Shown one piece after another: positions 17,865 through 26,244 of a DNA stretch of 54,007 nucleotides. A program made the position numbers and the translations under genes. How positions within the stretch are numbered: position 1 is the first letter of the stretch; the number at the start of each line of letters is the position of its first letter. The notes below the pieces were generated by a model. The model ran no database searches, was not told the DNA's origin, and saw only the letters and a list, made by a program, of their open reading frames with translations. Location of the stretch: positions 1-54,007 of the forward strand of contig CAJXRF010000036.1 of assembly GCA_913058575.1 (NCBI GenBank), given 5' to 3'. This stretch comes from an uncultured Bermanella sp. Its GTDB lineage: Bacteria > Pseudomonadota > Gammaproteobacteria > Pseudomonadales > Oceanobacteraceae.

Positions 17865-17898
17865 TTAAGGGCACCTCTACTAATAGAGGTGCCCTTAA
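17865..17898 (+). other. 15-bp perfect hairpin in the leader of the YbaK-like gene
   Basis: The arm TTAAGGGCACCTCTA (17865-17879) and its exact complement (17884-17898) have a 4-base loop. The hairpin ends 37 bases before the ATG and has no T-run. It could be a factor-dependent terminator, a leader structure or a mobile palindrome. Confidence 0.5.
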
Positions 17899-17935
17899 AG
17901 TACTTGGCTGAATTACCCAGGTATTGGAGGTTCTT

Positions 17936-18415
17936 ATGAGCACTATTAATCGTGTAGAGGAATATCTAACTGATCAAAGCATTCAGTATGACGTGGTTCA
18001 TCATGCTCAAAGTGATAGCTCGTTGAATTCGGCTCGGCTTGCAAAAATATCCCCCATGAAATTAGCCAAAGCAGTGGTGCTTGAAGATCATGAAGGGCGC
18101 CGAATGATGGCACTGCTGCCTAGCACACATAAAATAAGCTTCCATAAATTAACCGATGAGCTTAATCGGGATTTTCACCTTTTAACTGAAAAACAACTTA
18201 CTCCGTTGTTCGATGATTGCGCGCTGGGCGCGATCCCTGCGGTGAGTCACGCATATCAAATGGACACCATTTATGATGACTTATTAATTGAGCAAAGAGA
18301 TGTATTCTTAGAAGCAGGGGATCACTTTTCTCTTATTCATTTAAAGCATCAAGAATTTAGAAAATTGGTTAAAGATTGTCGCCATGGACGATTTAGCGGG
18401 GAAGTATTTCATTGA
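17936..18415 (+). CDS. YbaK/EbsC-type aminoacyl-tRNA deacylase domain protein
   Basis: The 159-aa protein has the YbaK/ProX fold. It shows the N-terminal helix INRVEEYLTDQSIQYDVVHH, then LAKAVVLED, the pair ALLPSTHKI, the L...DCALGAIPA stretch and a closing D...F...RKLV region. Members hydrolyse mischarged tRNAs in trans, for instance Ala- or Cys-tRNA-Pro; the specific substrate cannot be read. I placed the start at ATG 17936, five bases after GGAGG. An in-frame TTG at 17924 would lie inside the ribosome site. Confidence 0.85.
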   Translation: MSTINRVEEYLTDQSIQYDVVHHAQSDSSLNSARLAKISPMKLAKAVVLEDHEGRRMMALLPSTHKISFHKLTDELNRDFHLLTEKQLTPLFDDCALGAIPAVSHAYQMDTIYDDLLIEQRDVFLEAGDHFSLIHLKHQEFRKLVKDCRHGRFSGEVFH

Positions 18416-18508
18416 TGTGCTAAAGGGCCATCATCAATTCTTACAAGCCTATGGCAAGTGGGTGCGCTAAATTGCCTTATTAACAAATGAATCAATAAGG
18501 TTTGCTTA

Positions 18509-19390
18509 ATGCGTTTTTCAGAAGACTCGATGGATACTCTAACTTGTATAGATGGCTTGCAGCTGGATATCCATACGTGGCAGCCTATTGCTCCTAAAGG
18601 TGTCATCTTGGCAATACATGGTGGTCTTGCCCACGGGGGGGACTTTGTTACGCCCGCGTTATATTTTAAAGAACAAGGATACGCCACCGTCAGTTATGAT
18701 TTGCGTGGTCATAATAAACAAAAAAAAGTGTATATAGAAAAATTTGAGCACTTATTAGAAGACACTTTATTATTTTTACAGTGGGTTAAAAAAGCGTACC
18801 CTGGGTTACCTATTTTTATTATGGGGCATTCAGTAGGAGGCTTGTTGGCAACCTATTTAGGTTTGGGTATGTTTAAAAACGATGAAGATATTTTAGGGTA
18901 TATTATTTCCTCGCCATTCTACGTGAACGCCACGCCTATTCCGAAAGTCATGCAAAATTTATCCAGTGTTTTGTCTAAAATAGCACCAAAAATGTCGGTG
19001 CCATTAGACGATGTGATGGACTACTTAACCCATGATGAAACCATCACCATGCGTCATCGCCAAGATGAAAAAGATTTTACTCGGGCTCAGCAGTGTTCGG
19101 TTCGCTTTGCTAAAGAGCTTCAGATTGCCCAGTCAGGTTTGCCAAGCAAGATGAAAAACTGGAATGCACCCTTGTTTGCGGTGGTGGCAGGGGATGACAA
19201 ATTGGCCGACACACAAGGCACAAGGGCCCTGCTAGATGAGGTTGATCAAAACCTTTTAACCTATCAGTATCACGAAAAAAACTATCATGAAAATTTTAAT
19301 GAGCTGAACCGTGAAGACATCTTTCGTGATATACAAAATTGGATGAACACGTTAGAAAAGCAAGCCAAGGGTGTTGATCGAGCTATTTAA
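18509..19390 (+). CDS. Alpha/beta hydrolase of the monoacylglycerol-lipase type
   Basis: The 293-aa serine hydrolase has oxyanion strand LAIHGGLAHGGDF, nucleophile elbow GHSVGG, acid GDDKLADT and the catalytic His in NYHENFNE. This is the full Ser-Asp-His triad in the usual order, with the YDLRGH motif of the monoglyceride lipase/lysophospholipase group (PldB-like). No signal peptide is evident. It probably hydrolyses lipid esters in the cytoplasm. AAGG lies close before the ATG. It converges on topB, with paired hairpins at 19393-19459. Confidence 0.88.
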   Translation: MRFSEDSMDTLTCIDGLQLDIHTWQPIAPKGVILAIHGGLAHGGDFVTPALYFKEQGYATVSYDLRGHNKQKKVYIEKFEHLLEDTLLFLQWVKKAYPGLPIFIMGHSVGGLLATYLGLGMFKNDEDILGYIISSPFYVNATPIPKVMQNLSSVLSKIAPKMSVPLDDVMDYLTHDETITMRHRQDEKDFTRAQQCSVRFAKELQIAQSGLPSKMKNWNAPLFAVVAGDDKLADTQGTRALLDEVDQNLLTYQYHEKNYHENFNELNREDIFRDIQNWMNTLEKQAKGVDRAI

Positions 19391-19392
19391 TA

Positions 19393-19459
19393 ACAGGCTT
19401 GAAATACCCATTTAAACAAAGATGCCTCACTTGGCTTTCAAGCCTGTGAGGCATCTTTG
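19393..19459. terminator. Two interleaved inverted repeats between the lipase-like gene and topB
   Basis: Stem B, 14 bp: CAAAGATGCCTCAC (19417-19430) with its complement (19446-19459). Stem A, 12 bp: ACAGGCTTGAAA (19393-19404) with TTTCAAGCCTGT (19436-19447), whose 3' arm falls in the loop of stem B and overlaps it by 2 bases. Stem B should serve as bidirectional terminator; both together have pseudoknot geometry. Confidence 0.65.
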
Positions 19460-19460
19460 C

Positions 19461-21410
19461 TTATGCTGCACTAGATTTCTTTCTCTTTGGGTTACTTTTA
19501 GCACTGCTTTTTTTACGAAAACTCTTCTTTTTAAATGGGTTATGATCACTTTTAATGCCTTGCAGGGCAGTGGGGATGTGTTCTTTTGCCTGTGTTAATA
19601 GCTTAAATAAATGCCCGTTTAATGGATTCATAAACCCTTGATAATTTAACTTCTTATCACTAATGGCATCTAACTGCTGCTCCCATTGCGCGGTCATGTC
19701 AGGGGTGATGGCCGATTCCGGTAGGCTGCTAATCAGCCCAACCCCCACAGGTGTTGCGTGGATTTGTTTGCCTGATCGGCTTAAAAATTTTCGGGTGAAA
19801 AGTAACTCTATAATGCTTGCACGGGTGGCTTCTGTTCCTAAGCCATCGGTTTCTTTGAGTGTCTTTTTTATGTCTTTATTTTGTACAAAGCGGGATATGC
19901 CGGTCATGGCGGCTAATAGTGTGGCGTCAGTGAAGTGCTCAGGTGCTTGTGTTTGTTTGTCTGAAATAACCGCTTCTTGGCAAAGCCATGTTTCACCTAC
20001 GCTAATGGAAGGCAATGTTATAGGGGCTGAGCTTTTATCTTCTTTGAAAAATATTTTCCAACCCACATTGTTAGGTATTTTAGTTTGGGTTTTAAATAGT
20101 CCGCCCGCAATATTGGCTTCTAGGCTTGTTTCACAAAACTCATAAGCCGGATAAAACTGTAAAATGTATTGCTTGGCAATGTGGCTGTAAATTTGCAGTT
20201 CTGCTTTGGTTAATTGCGCTGTGGCCATGGTCTTTTGAGTGGGAATTATAGCATGGTGAGCCCCCACTTTTTTATCGCTCCATGCTTTGCTTTTAAGCGT
20301 TACTTGAGCGTGATCAACAGGATTGCTAAGGTCCTGACAGTTTTGTTTTATGGCCCCTAGCACTTTTTGAGATTCGTTAAAGTGCTGTTCTGGCAAATAT
20401 CGACAGTCAGACCTTGGGTAGGTTATTAATTTGTGACGTTCATAAAGGGATTGGCAGGTGTCTAACACCAGTTTGGCGTTCATGCCAAATTTTTTTGCCG
20501 CTTCAATTTGTAAGGTAGATAAATTAAAAGGCAAAGGTGCATTTTGCTTTTTATCTTTCTTGTTTACCTGGGTTATTTGAGCGGCCTGCCCGGTGACTCT
20601 GGCACAAACATTTTCGGCCAGTGGGCGGTGTAATAATCGGCCTTCTTCATCTTGATAAGCCTCACATGCGGCACTGGGTTGCCATTTAAGGCTAATGTAT
20701 GGGGCAGGTTGGGTGGCGTCTTTAATGATGTGGGCATGCACTTCATAAAAGTCACGGCTTTTGAAATTTTCTATTTCTTGTTGACGTTTAACCACCAGTC
20801 CGAGTAAAGGCGTTTGCACTCGGCCCACCGATAAAACCCCTTTATAGCCAGCCTTTCCCCCTTGAATGGTATAGGCGCGTGTCATGTTCATACCGTATAG
20901 CCAGTCAGCTCTAGAGCGGCATAGGGCAGAAACACACAAGGGAATGAATTCCTTATTACTGCGTAATTGTTGAAGGGCTTTTGTGACAGCAGGGGTGTTT
21001 AAATCACTAATTAATAATCGCTCAACCGTGTCTTTTTTAGGGCCTTTAACCCCTAAATAGCCGATCACTTCATCTACTAGTAATTGCCCTTCGCGATCAG
21101 GATCGCCAGCATGAACTAGGGTGGTGGCTTGTTTAACGAGCTTTCGCAAAACACTGAGCTGTTGGCGGGTCTTACTTTTGGGGGTTAATTGCCATTGTTC
21201 GGGCACGATGGGCAGGTGTTCGAGTTTCCAGGACTTAAACGCACTGTCATAAGCATCGGGTTCGGCTTGTTCTAAAAGATGACCAATGCACCAACTGACC
21301 ACATCACCGTTACCCACCTCAATGAATCCTGGTTGCTTATTGTGGGGTTTAGGCAGTGCCGCGGCGATGGCACGGCCTAAACTGGGCTTTTCGGCAATAT
21401 AAAGCTTCAT
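19461..21410 (-). CDS. topB: DNA topoisomerase III
   Basis: This type IA topoisomerase removes single-strand crossings and decatenates replication intermediates. The Toprim domain has E7 (IAEKPS) and the acidic GDPDREG motif (D103, D105). The catalytic tyrosine is Y331 in ITYPRSDCRYLP; E. coli TopB uses Tyr328. The 649-aa length fits TopB. The C-terminal ~30 residues are a Lys/Ser-rich tail (FKKKSFRKKSSAKS) that probably aids DNA binding. No zinc ribbons are present, which distinguishes it from TopA. It is monocistronic and convergent with the hydrolase gene. Confidence 0.95.
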   Translation of the reverse strand: MKLYIAEKPSLGRAIAAALPKPHNKQPGFIEVGNGDVVSWCIGHLLEQAEPDAYDSAFKSWKLEHLPIVPEQWQLTPKSKTRQQLSVLRKLVKQATTLVHAGDPDREGQLLVDEVIGYLGVKGPKKDTVERLLISDLNTPAVTKALQQLRSNKEFIPLCVSALCRSRADWLYGMNMTRAYTIQGGKAGYKGVLSVGRVQTPLLGLVVKRQQEIENFKSRDFYEVHAHIIKDATQPAPYISLKWQPSAACEAYQDEEGRLLHRPLAENVCARVTGQAAQITQVNKKDKKQNAPLPFNLSTLQIEAAKKFGMNAKLVLDTCQSLYERHKLITYPRSDCRYLPEQHFNESQKVLGAIKQNCQDLSNPVDHAQVTLKSKAWSDKKVGAHHAIIPTQKTMATAQLTKAELQIYSHIAKQYILQFYPAYEFCETSLEANIAGGLFKTQTKIPNNVGWKIFFKEDKSSAPITLPSISVGETWLCQEAVISDKQTQAPEHFTDATLLAAMTGISRFVQNKDIKKTLKETDGLGTEATRASIIELLFTRKFLSRSGKQIHATPVGVGLISSLPESAITPDMTAQWEQQLDAISDKKLNYQGFMNPLNGHLFKLLTQAKEHIPTALQGIKSDHNPFKKKSFRKKSSAKSNPKRKKSSAA

Positions 21411-21620
21411 TATTACAAACCCTTCAAAACCTACTTATTTGGTTATTGGTCTAGTGGATGACTTTTGCAGAGCTGTGATCCAGAAGATGGGCAGGCCTAC
21501 ATATATTTACTGTATATTTAAACAGGTGTTAATTCAAGTCAGCCTAGCGTTTATAAGGGGAATTTCAAGCTGCCAAGTAAATGAACTGTGTTAATATGCT
21601 TGACCAAATTTTTAAGACTT

Positions 21621-22685
21621 ATGTTCATGCCAGTTACCCATTTTATAACCCACCAAGTACACAAAGATGCCGATAAGCCAGCTGCAACATTGAGCTTTTG
21701 TGAGAATGAAGCCTTAGTTGAAGACTATGGCCAACGGGTAATGGGGCAACTTAAAGGTATCTTCATACAAAGATCAGGCAAGCGCTATGGGCGTTTCAGT
21801 CCCGAAGTGACGCAATTTAAAGCACTAACCCTTGATTGGTTAAGAGATAAGCAAAACTTTTTATCCTGGTCTAAGAAAATTTGTCATATGTTTGCCGATA
21901 AAATGGACAGCACTACCTTAGAGACCCAAGGGTATTTAGCCTTTATATTTGAAGAGCTGGTGGATGGCGACAGGCTGTATGTGTTTCATTTGCGTGAAAA
22001 AAGTAACGTGGCATTAAACAGTGAAATGGAGCTAACCGAGACGCGATTTATTGATTTCTCTAACACGGGCTTTGCCCTAAGTGTAGATACCACCGCCTTA
22101 TTAGGAAATGCTCAAGGAGAGTACCTTACCTTTAGTTTTGGCCGTGGCGATAAAGCGGTGCAAAAATTATTTTGTGAAGTCACAGGCTTCAGTGACACAT
22201 TGGATACAGAGCAAGAAACTCAAGAGTTTTTGCAAATCGTGGAAGAATACACCGCCACAATGCCCACCGAGCAAGCTAATGAAACCCGTGCCAGTATCGT
22301 CGATTATTGTGTTGAGCAAGATAAGCACGGTGAGGCGGTTGAATTTAAAATATTGTCTAGCCAATTAAATGATCAAGCACCTGAAAAGTTTGAAGAGTTC
22401 ATTGTTCAAAAACGTCAGGAGAATCGCATTAACACAGCCATTAGCGAAGCCGATCAAGAAGGTGAGCAAACCGAAAAGGCTGCTAAAACTGAATTCATAC
22501 CTGATCGAAAAAGTTTAAAAAATTACATTCGTTACAGTGGCAAGAATAAAGATCTCACGTTAAGCTTTGCTGCCACGGCTTTAGGGGGCGATATCAGCTT
22601 TGACGCAAGCGCCAGTGCATTAACCATTACTAATTTGCCTTCGCGTTTATTGAAACAGTTAAAAGCTCAGGCCAGCGCCGACTAA
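21621..22685 (+). CDS. yejK: Nucleoid-associated protein YejK (NdpA)
   Basis: The protein has the NdpA fold: N-terminal HFITHQVHKD, then the ...FSPEVTQFKALTLDWL stretch, Phe-Leu-rich helices around residue 80-110 and the C-terminal VKNYIRYSGK-like segment (here LKNYIRYSGKNKDLTLSF). YejK binds the nucleoid of gammaproteobacteria and has been linked to topoisomerase IV function; its exact role is unsettled. It is divergent from topB, an interesting neighbour given that link. I chose the ATG at 21621 (MFMPVTHF...); 21627 is equally possible, and the GTG at 21588 lacks a ribosome site. Confidence 0.87.
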   Translation: MFMPVTHFITHQVHKDADKPAATLSFCENEALVEDYGQRVMGQLKGIFIQRSGKRYGRFSPEVTQFKALTLDWLRDKQNFLSWSKKICHMFADKMDSTTLETQGYLAFIFEELVDGDRLYVFHLREKSNVALNSEMELTETRFIDFSNTGFALSVDTTALLGNAQGEYLTFSFGRGDKAVQKLFCEVTGFSDTLDTEQETQEFLQIVEEYTATMPTEQANETRASIVDYCVEQDKHGEAVEFKILSSQLNDQAPEKFEEFIVQKRQENRINTAISEADQEGEQTEKAAKTEFIPDRKSLKNYIRYSGKNKDLTLSFAATALGGDISFDASASALTITNLPSRLLKQLKAQASAD

Positions 22686-22764
22686 TTTTCAAGCACCTCA
22701 ACGACACGCTAGCGGTGCAGTCAAGCAATACATAATTACATAGCCAATGTTAAGGATAACAATA

Positions 22765-23604
22765 ATGACGAAAAGGATTTTATCTTGGGGCTTTTTGCTT
22801 CTTTTTATGTCTGGCGATCAACTAATGGCGGCTGTGCCCAAAAGTTACGATGACAAAAAGCAAGCCTACCAACACGCCATAGACAGTAATGATGTTGATG
22901 TACTAAACGAATTTATTGAAGAATATAAGCAAACAGGTTGGGATAAAAGTGCGCTTTGGCATCGCGATAAGCTTCTAGTGGAAGATGCTAAAAAAAATGG
23001 CAGCGTAGGGGCTATTAATACCTTTCTAGACACCCATCCTGATAGTGCTTGGTACAATCATGCGGTTCACTTTCGCGATAAATCAGCCTATCGGCAGGCC
23101 AAGCTCATTAATACTCTTCAAGTGTATGATGACTTTTTACTTAAATACCCAAATAGTCAATGGCATGAAAAAGTTGAGAAGCGTAGAGCGCGATTATTGA
23201 ATTCAACTAACAATACGTCGAAAAAAATCCCCTATCAAAAAAATAGTGCAAAAAAGTCCCATTATGCTGAAGGCGATCCAGAGCGCCTTTCTGTCATTGA
23301 ATTGGATAAACCCGAATCGGCTGAAGTCAGACGAAACCAAGCGGCGCTGGCTATTTATGATGATATCCGGCAACAACAAAATAAAGAAAAACAAGCCAAG
23401 CAAAAGAAAAAAGAGAAGCGCCTCGCTTTAAAGCGTTACTGTCATAAGGTTAAAGATCAACTAAGACGAATGGATGAAGGACGGCGCTGGTATCGTTTAA
23501 ACGATGAAGGGGAGCGCACTTTTTTAAGTGATACGCAAATTGATGAAGCACGGCAGAAATTAATTGATAAAAATGATAAAAAGTGTGAATTAAAAGCCGG
23601 TTAA
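22765..23604 (+). CDS. Exported protein with three helical repeats and a basic C-terminal region
   Basis: I do not recognise a family. From ATG 22765 (AAGGA upstream) there is a signal peptide ending near LMAAVPK. Three repeats of about 36 residues follow. Each has a helix that contains F(I/L)xxY/H, then a Pro/Trp turn and HRDK or HFRDK (for example WDKSALWHRDK and SAWYNHAVHFRDK), like the repeat units of tetratricopeptide-type periplasmic proteins. The C-terminal part, from about residue 150, is highly charged (KEKQAKQKKKEKR). It is probably periplasmic or envelope-associated. The cysteines near the end (CHKVKD, KKCELKAG) could form a disulfide. Confidence 0.75.
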   Translation: MTKRILSWGFLLLFMSGDQLMAAVPKSYDDKKQAYQHAIDSNDVDVLNEFIEEYKQTGWDKSALWHRDKLLVEDAKKNGSVGAINTFLDTHPDSAWYNHAVHFRDKSAYRQAKLINTLQVYDDFLLKYPNSQWHEKVEKRRARLLNSTNNTSKKIPYQKNSAKKSHYAEGDPERLSVIELDKPESAEVRRNQAALAIYDDIRQQQNKEKQAKQKKKEKRLALKRYCHKVKDQLRRMDEGRRWYRLNDEGERTFLSDTQIDEARQKLIDKNDKKCELKAG

Positions 23605-23625
23605 ATTTTCGGTGCTGTAATTGCT

Positions 23626-23657
23626 TTAAATGCAGCCTTTTAAAAGACTACATTTAA
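23626..23657. terminator. Convergent terminator before ompW
   Basis: A near-perfect palindrome is centred on CTTTTAAAAG (23637-23646), with flanking arms TTAAATG and CATTTAA. It lies 22 bases after the plus-strand stop codon and 15 bases beyond the ompW stop, so it can serve both convergent genes. Confidence 0.55.
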
Positions 23658-23671
23658 TTACCTTAAAAAGC

Positions 23672-24340
23672 TTAGTAGCGGTAACCCAAGTTTAAACGGT
23701 ACACCATAGGGTCCAAATCATAATCAACCGTTAAGTCAGGCTGACCTTCGCCAGTTAGAGTTGCGGTACTGCCAATTTGTGCGTACATGGCAGATGCATT
23801 AATAAATATGTTTTGATCCACTTTGTAATCAATGCCCACTTGCGCGGTTAGCCCAGTTGAATTATCTAGCGCTAAAGAATCATAACCTAACCCTTCTGCA
23901 CCAGTATCGGTCTCCTCATCAAAAAACACCGTGAAGTTCAAGCCTATACCGGCGTATGGCTGAATAGTGTTGGTGCTGTCTAAAAAATAATATTGGGCAG
24001 TGACAGTGGGTGGCAGCTGCTTGGTTTCCCCAATGCTGACGCCATTTAGTGTACCGCCTTTGGCTTTAATGTCATGGGTAAAAGGTGAGGCTGCTAATAC
24101 TTCAATGCCCCAGTTTTTGTCAATCATGTAGGTACTAGATAAACCCAATTGGGTATTGTCATTGGCGCTGACAGATTCATTTGGCAGCAAATTGGTCCCA
24201 TCACTTTTTGATTCCGGGTTAACAGAGGCGCTGCCCACGCGCATTAAAATATCACCGGCTTCATAAGCTTGAGAAACGCCTGAAGCTGCCAATAAAGATG
24301 CGCCTAAAACTATAGCTGGAGTGTTTAATTGTTTTAACAT
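23672..24340 (-). CDS. ompW: Outer-membrane protein OmpW
   Basis: The 222-aa protein has a signal peptide (cleavage after SQAYEAG or SQA) and the OmpW beta-barrel pattern. It begins with AGDILMRVGSASVNP and includes TYMIDKNWGIEVLAASPFTHD and PPTVTAQYYFLDS...PYAGIGLNFTVFFDE. It ends LDPMVYRLNLGYRY with a terminal aromatic, as barrel proteins do. OmpW forms a narrow hydrophobic channel and is often induced when oxygen falls. An FNR-like box with matching -10 lies upstream. An AAGGA ribosome site is present. Confidence 0.93.
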   Translation of the reverse strand: MLKQLNTPAIVLGASLLAASGVSQAYEAGDILMRVGSASVNPESKSDGTNLLPNESVSANDNTQLGLSSTYMIDKNWGIEVLAASPFTHDIKAKGGTLNGVSIGETKQLPPTVTAQYYFLDSTNTIQPYAGIGLNFTVFFDEETDTGAEGLGYDSLALDNSTGLTAQVGIDYKVDQNIFINASAMYAQIGSTATLTGEGQPDLTVDYDLDPMVYRLNLGYRY

Positions 24341-24364
24341 GTGTCTTTCCTTAAATTCGAGGCC

Positions 24365-24405
24365 ATAGTAATTAAACGCATTTTTTGTAAGGTGATTTAA
24401 ATCAA
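24365..24405 (-). promoter_or_regulatory. FNR/Anr-type class II promoter of ompW
   Basis: GTGAT-TTAA-ATCAA (24392-24405) differs from the FNR consensus TTGAT-N4-ATCAA at one base. On the minus strand a TACTAT hexamer (24365-24370) begins 28.5 bases from the box centre, which puts the box near -41.5, the class II activator position. The start codon is at 24340. Confidence 0.6.
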
Positions 24406-24572
24406 CTAATTGTAGGTAAAAAACGTTAATCCTTAATTGTTTTATTAGCTTAATTAAAGCTGATTTAGGACAGTATTTTTAGCTGAGATTTGAGGTAGGA
24501 AGGAAAGTTGCTTGAAAGGTTTTAAGCAATATTAAAAAGAGCAGGGTGTGGTTTCCTGCTCGTGGTATTGAG

Positions 24573-25190
24573 TTAGCGAATGGCCAGCATTAATGTTTGC
24601 TTGGCTAATTCATCTATACTTAAATTGCCATCTGGGCGAAACCAGGTGGCCGACCAGCTAATGGCGCCAGCTAATAAACGTCTTAAAATAAATTCGTCAT
24701 GTTGAATGGTGCCGTTTTGAATGCCTTCGCGTATAACCCTAAACCAAAGCGCTTCGTAATCATCGCGTAGTTTTAAAATGTACTTTTGGTTCTCTTCATT
24801 TAAGCTGCGCCACTCTGATACCAATACGCTCATGGCTTCGCCTGTATCCAAATGCACGCTGTCCAGCTCGCAACGAATTAACGCCAAAAGTTGGTGCTTA
24901 GGGTCCGGCTGCTGAATTAGGGCTTTGTTCATTCTGCCAATATTCACCACGATTGTTTCTTCCATTACCCCCAATAAAATATCTTCTTTGCTCTTAAAGT
25001 GATGAAACAAACTGCCTGACTGAATGCCCACGGCTTTAGCCAGTTCTCGTACAGTGGTGCGCTCATAACCTTTATTCTTAAATAAATGAGCAGCCTCGTA
25101 CATCAAACGGCCTTTCGCGCTTTGCGGGTCAGTGATCTTTCCCTGTTTAACTAACTCACTGATCACAGCGTCTGCCATGGTTTGTGTCAT
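24573..25190 (-). CDS. atuR: TetR-family regulator divergent from the atu-like operon
   Basis: The 205-aa protein has helix-turn-helix residues (MYEAAHLFKNKGYERTTVRELAKAVGI, then SGSLFHHFKSKEDIL) of the TetR group that controls acyl-CoA pathways. The C-terminal helical domain ends at LMLAIR. I set the start at 25190 because AAAGG precedes this ATG; the longer frame to 25283 would cover the palindromic operator. Position and orientation match atuR next to atuB-F. It probably represses the operon and itself until an acyl-CoA effector binds. Confidence 0.82.
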   Translation of the reverse strand: MTQTMADAVISELVKQGKITDPQSAKGRLMYEAAHLFKNKGYERTTVRELAKAVGIQSGSLFHHFKSKEDILLGVMEETIVVNIGRMNKALIQQPDPKHQLLALIRCELDSVHLDTGEAMSVLVSEWRSLNEENQKYILKLRDDYEALWFRVIREGIQNGTIQHDEFILRRLLAGAISWSATWFRPDGNLSIDELAKQTLMLAIR

Positions 25191-25248
25191 ATGTGTGCCT
25201 TTGCCCTGAACTATTTTGCCATTATTTCTGAAACATTTGCTATTGTAA

Positions 25249-25266
25249 ACCAAGCGCTTGCTTGGT
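25249..25266. promoter_or_regulatory. Palindromic operator for the TetR regulator
   Basis: ACCAAGC-GCTT-GCTTGGT has perfect 7-bp arms, with a nested CAAGCGCTTG palindrome. It lies in the divergent region, 59 bases before the TetR ATG and 86 bases before the SDR ATG. It is the only strong dyad there. Confidence 0.6.
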
Positions 25267-25351
25267 AGTGTGTTTGTTATCAATAAAAAAGTAGCTTTGC
25301 CGGTGTTTTGAGCAAAGAGATGCGTATAAAAATGGTTATTAAGAGGTTTTC

Positions 25352-26239
25352 ATGAGCTATAACAGCGTGTTCAAACAGGACTTATTTGCGGGTCAAACCA
25401 TGATAGTGACTGGTGGTGGCAGTGGTATTGGCCGTTGTTGCGCGCATGAATTAAGCCACCTTGGGGCACATGTGGTGCTTATCGGTCGAAGCCAAGACAA
25501 ATTAGAAACCGTACAGGCTGAAATAATAGAAGATGGCGGCCGTGCCGATTTCTTTACCTGTGATATTCGAGAAGAAGAATCAGTTAAAAATACTGTAGCC
25601 GCCATTGTTAAAAAACACGGCGTGGTACACGGCTTATTAAATAACGCAGGGGGCCAGTATCCCGCGCCTCTGTCGGCCATTAACCAAAAAGGCTTTGAGA
25701 CCGTGGTGCGCACCAATCTTGTTGGAGGCTTTTTGTTTGCTCGAGAGGTGTACACCCAATGCATGATTAAAAGCGGTGGCAGCATCGTGAATATCATTGC
25801 CGATATGTGGGGCGGCATGCCGGGCATGGGTCATTCAGGTGCGGCACGAGCGGGCATGGAGAACTTCACCAAAACCGCGTCATTTGAATGGGGACAATCG
25901 GGTGTGCGCGTAAACGCCATTGCGCCGGGGTGGATTATTTCAAGCGGCATGGACACCTACGATGGTGCCGCAAAAGCCATGCTGCCCATGTTAAAAGAAG
26001 CGGTGCCTCTTAAGCGTATGGGTACCGAATCGGAAGTCAGTGGCGCGGTGAGCTTCTTACTAAGCGAAGCAGCTGCTTTTGTAAGTGGGGCCACGTTACG
26101 CATTGATGGTGCTGCTTCACAAGGCAATCGCATGTGGCCATTGCCTAAAGCGAAAAACAACGAAGCTTATAATGGTTTTCACCGTGCGGTGACACCTGAA
26201 ATATTTAAAGAGAAAGAAAAAGACGAGCAGGGAGCTTAA
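25352..26239 (+). CDS. atuB: Short-chain dehydrogenase/reductase, first gene of the atu-like operon
   Basis: The 295-aa SDR has the cofactor motif TGGGSGIG (residues 21-28), NNAGG and the helix ...GVRVNAIAPGW typical of the 2,4-dienoyl-CoA reductase-like group. At the usual Ser-Tyr-Lys site the conserved YxxxK pattern is replaced: the stretch IADMWGGMPGMGHSGAARAGME has His/Ser where Tyr is expected, as in fungal/peroxisomal dienoyl-CoA reductase relatives. The C-terminal extension is charged. In Pseudomonas AtuB occupies this position, with a proposed role in terpene-alcohol or acyl-CoA oxidation. Five bases separate it from the next gene. Confidence 0.72.
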   Translation: MSYNSVFKQDLFAGQTMIVTGGGSGIGRCCAHELSHLGAHVVLIGRSQDKLETVQAEIIEDGGRADFFTCDIREEESVKNTVAAIVKKHGVVHGLLNNAGGQYPAPLSAINQKGFETVVRTNLVGGFLFAREVYTQCMIKSGGSIVNIIADMWGGMPGMGHSGAARAGMENFTKTASFEWGQSGVRVNAIAPGWIISSGMDTYDGAAKAMLPMLKEAVPLKRMGTESEVSGAVSFLLSEAAAFVSGATLRIDGAASQGNRMWPLPKAKNNEAYNGFHRAVTPEIFKEKEKDEQGA

Positions 26240-26244
26240 TTATT

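Noticed and set aside
18409-18687. Minus-strand open frame overlapping the hydrolase start
   Set aside because: No motif and no ribosome site; it overlaps the better supported hydrolase and YbaK genes.
25393-25834. Minus-strand open frames within the SDR gene
   Set aside because: They are antisense of a well conserved SDR and show no domain.
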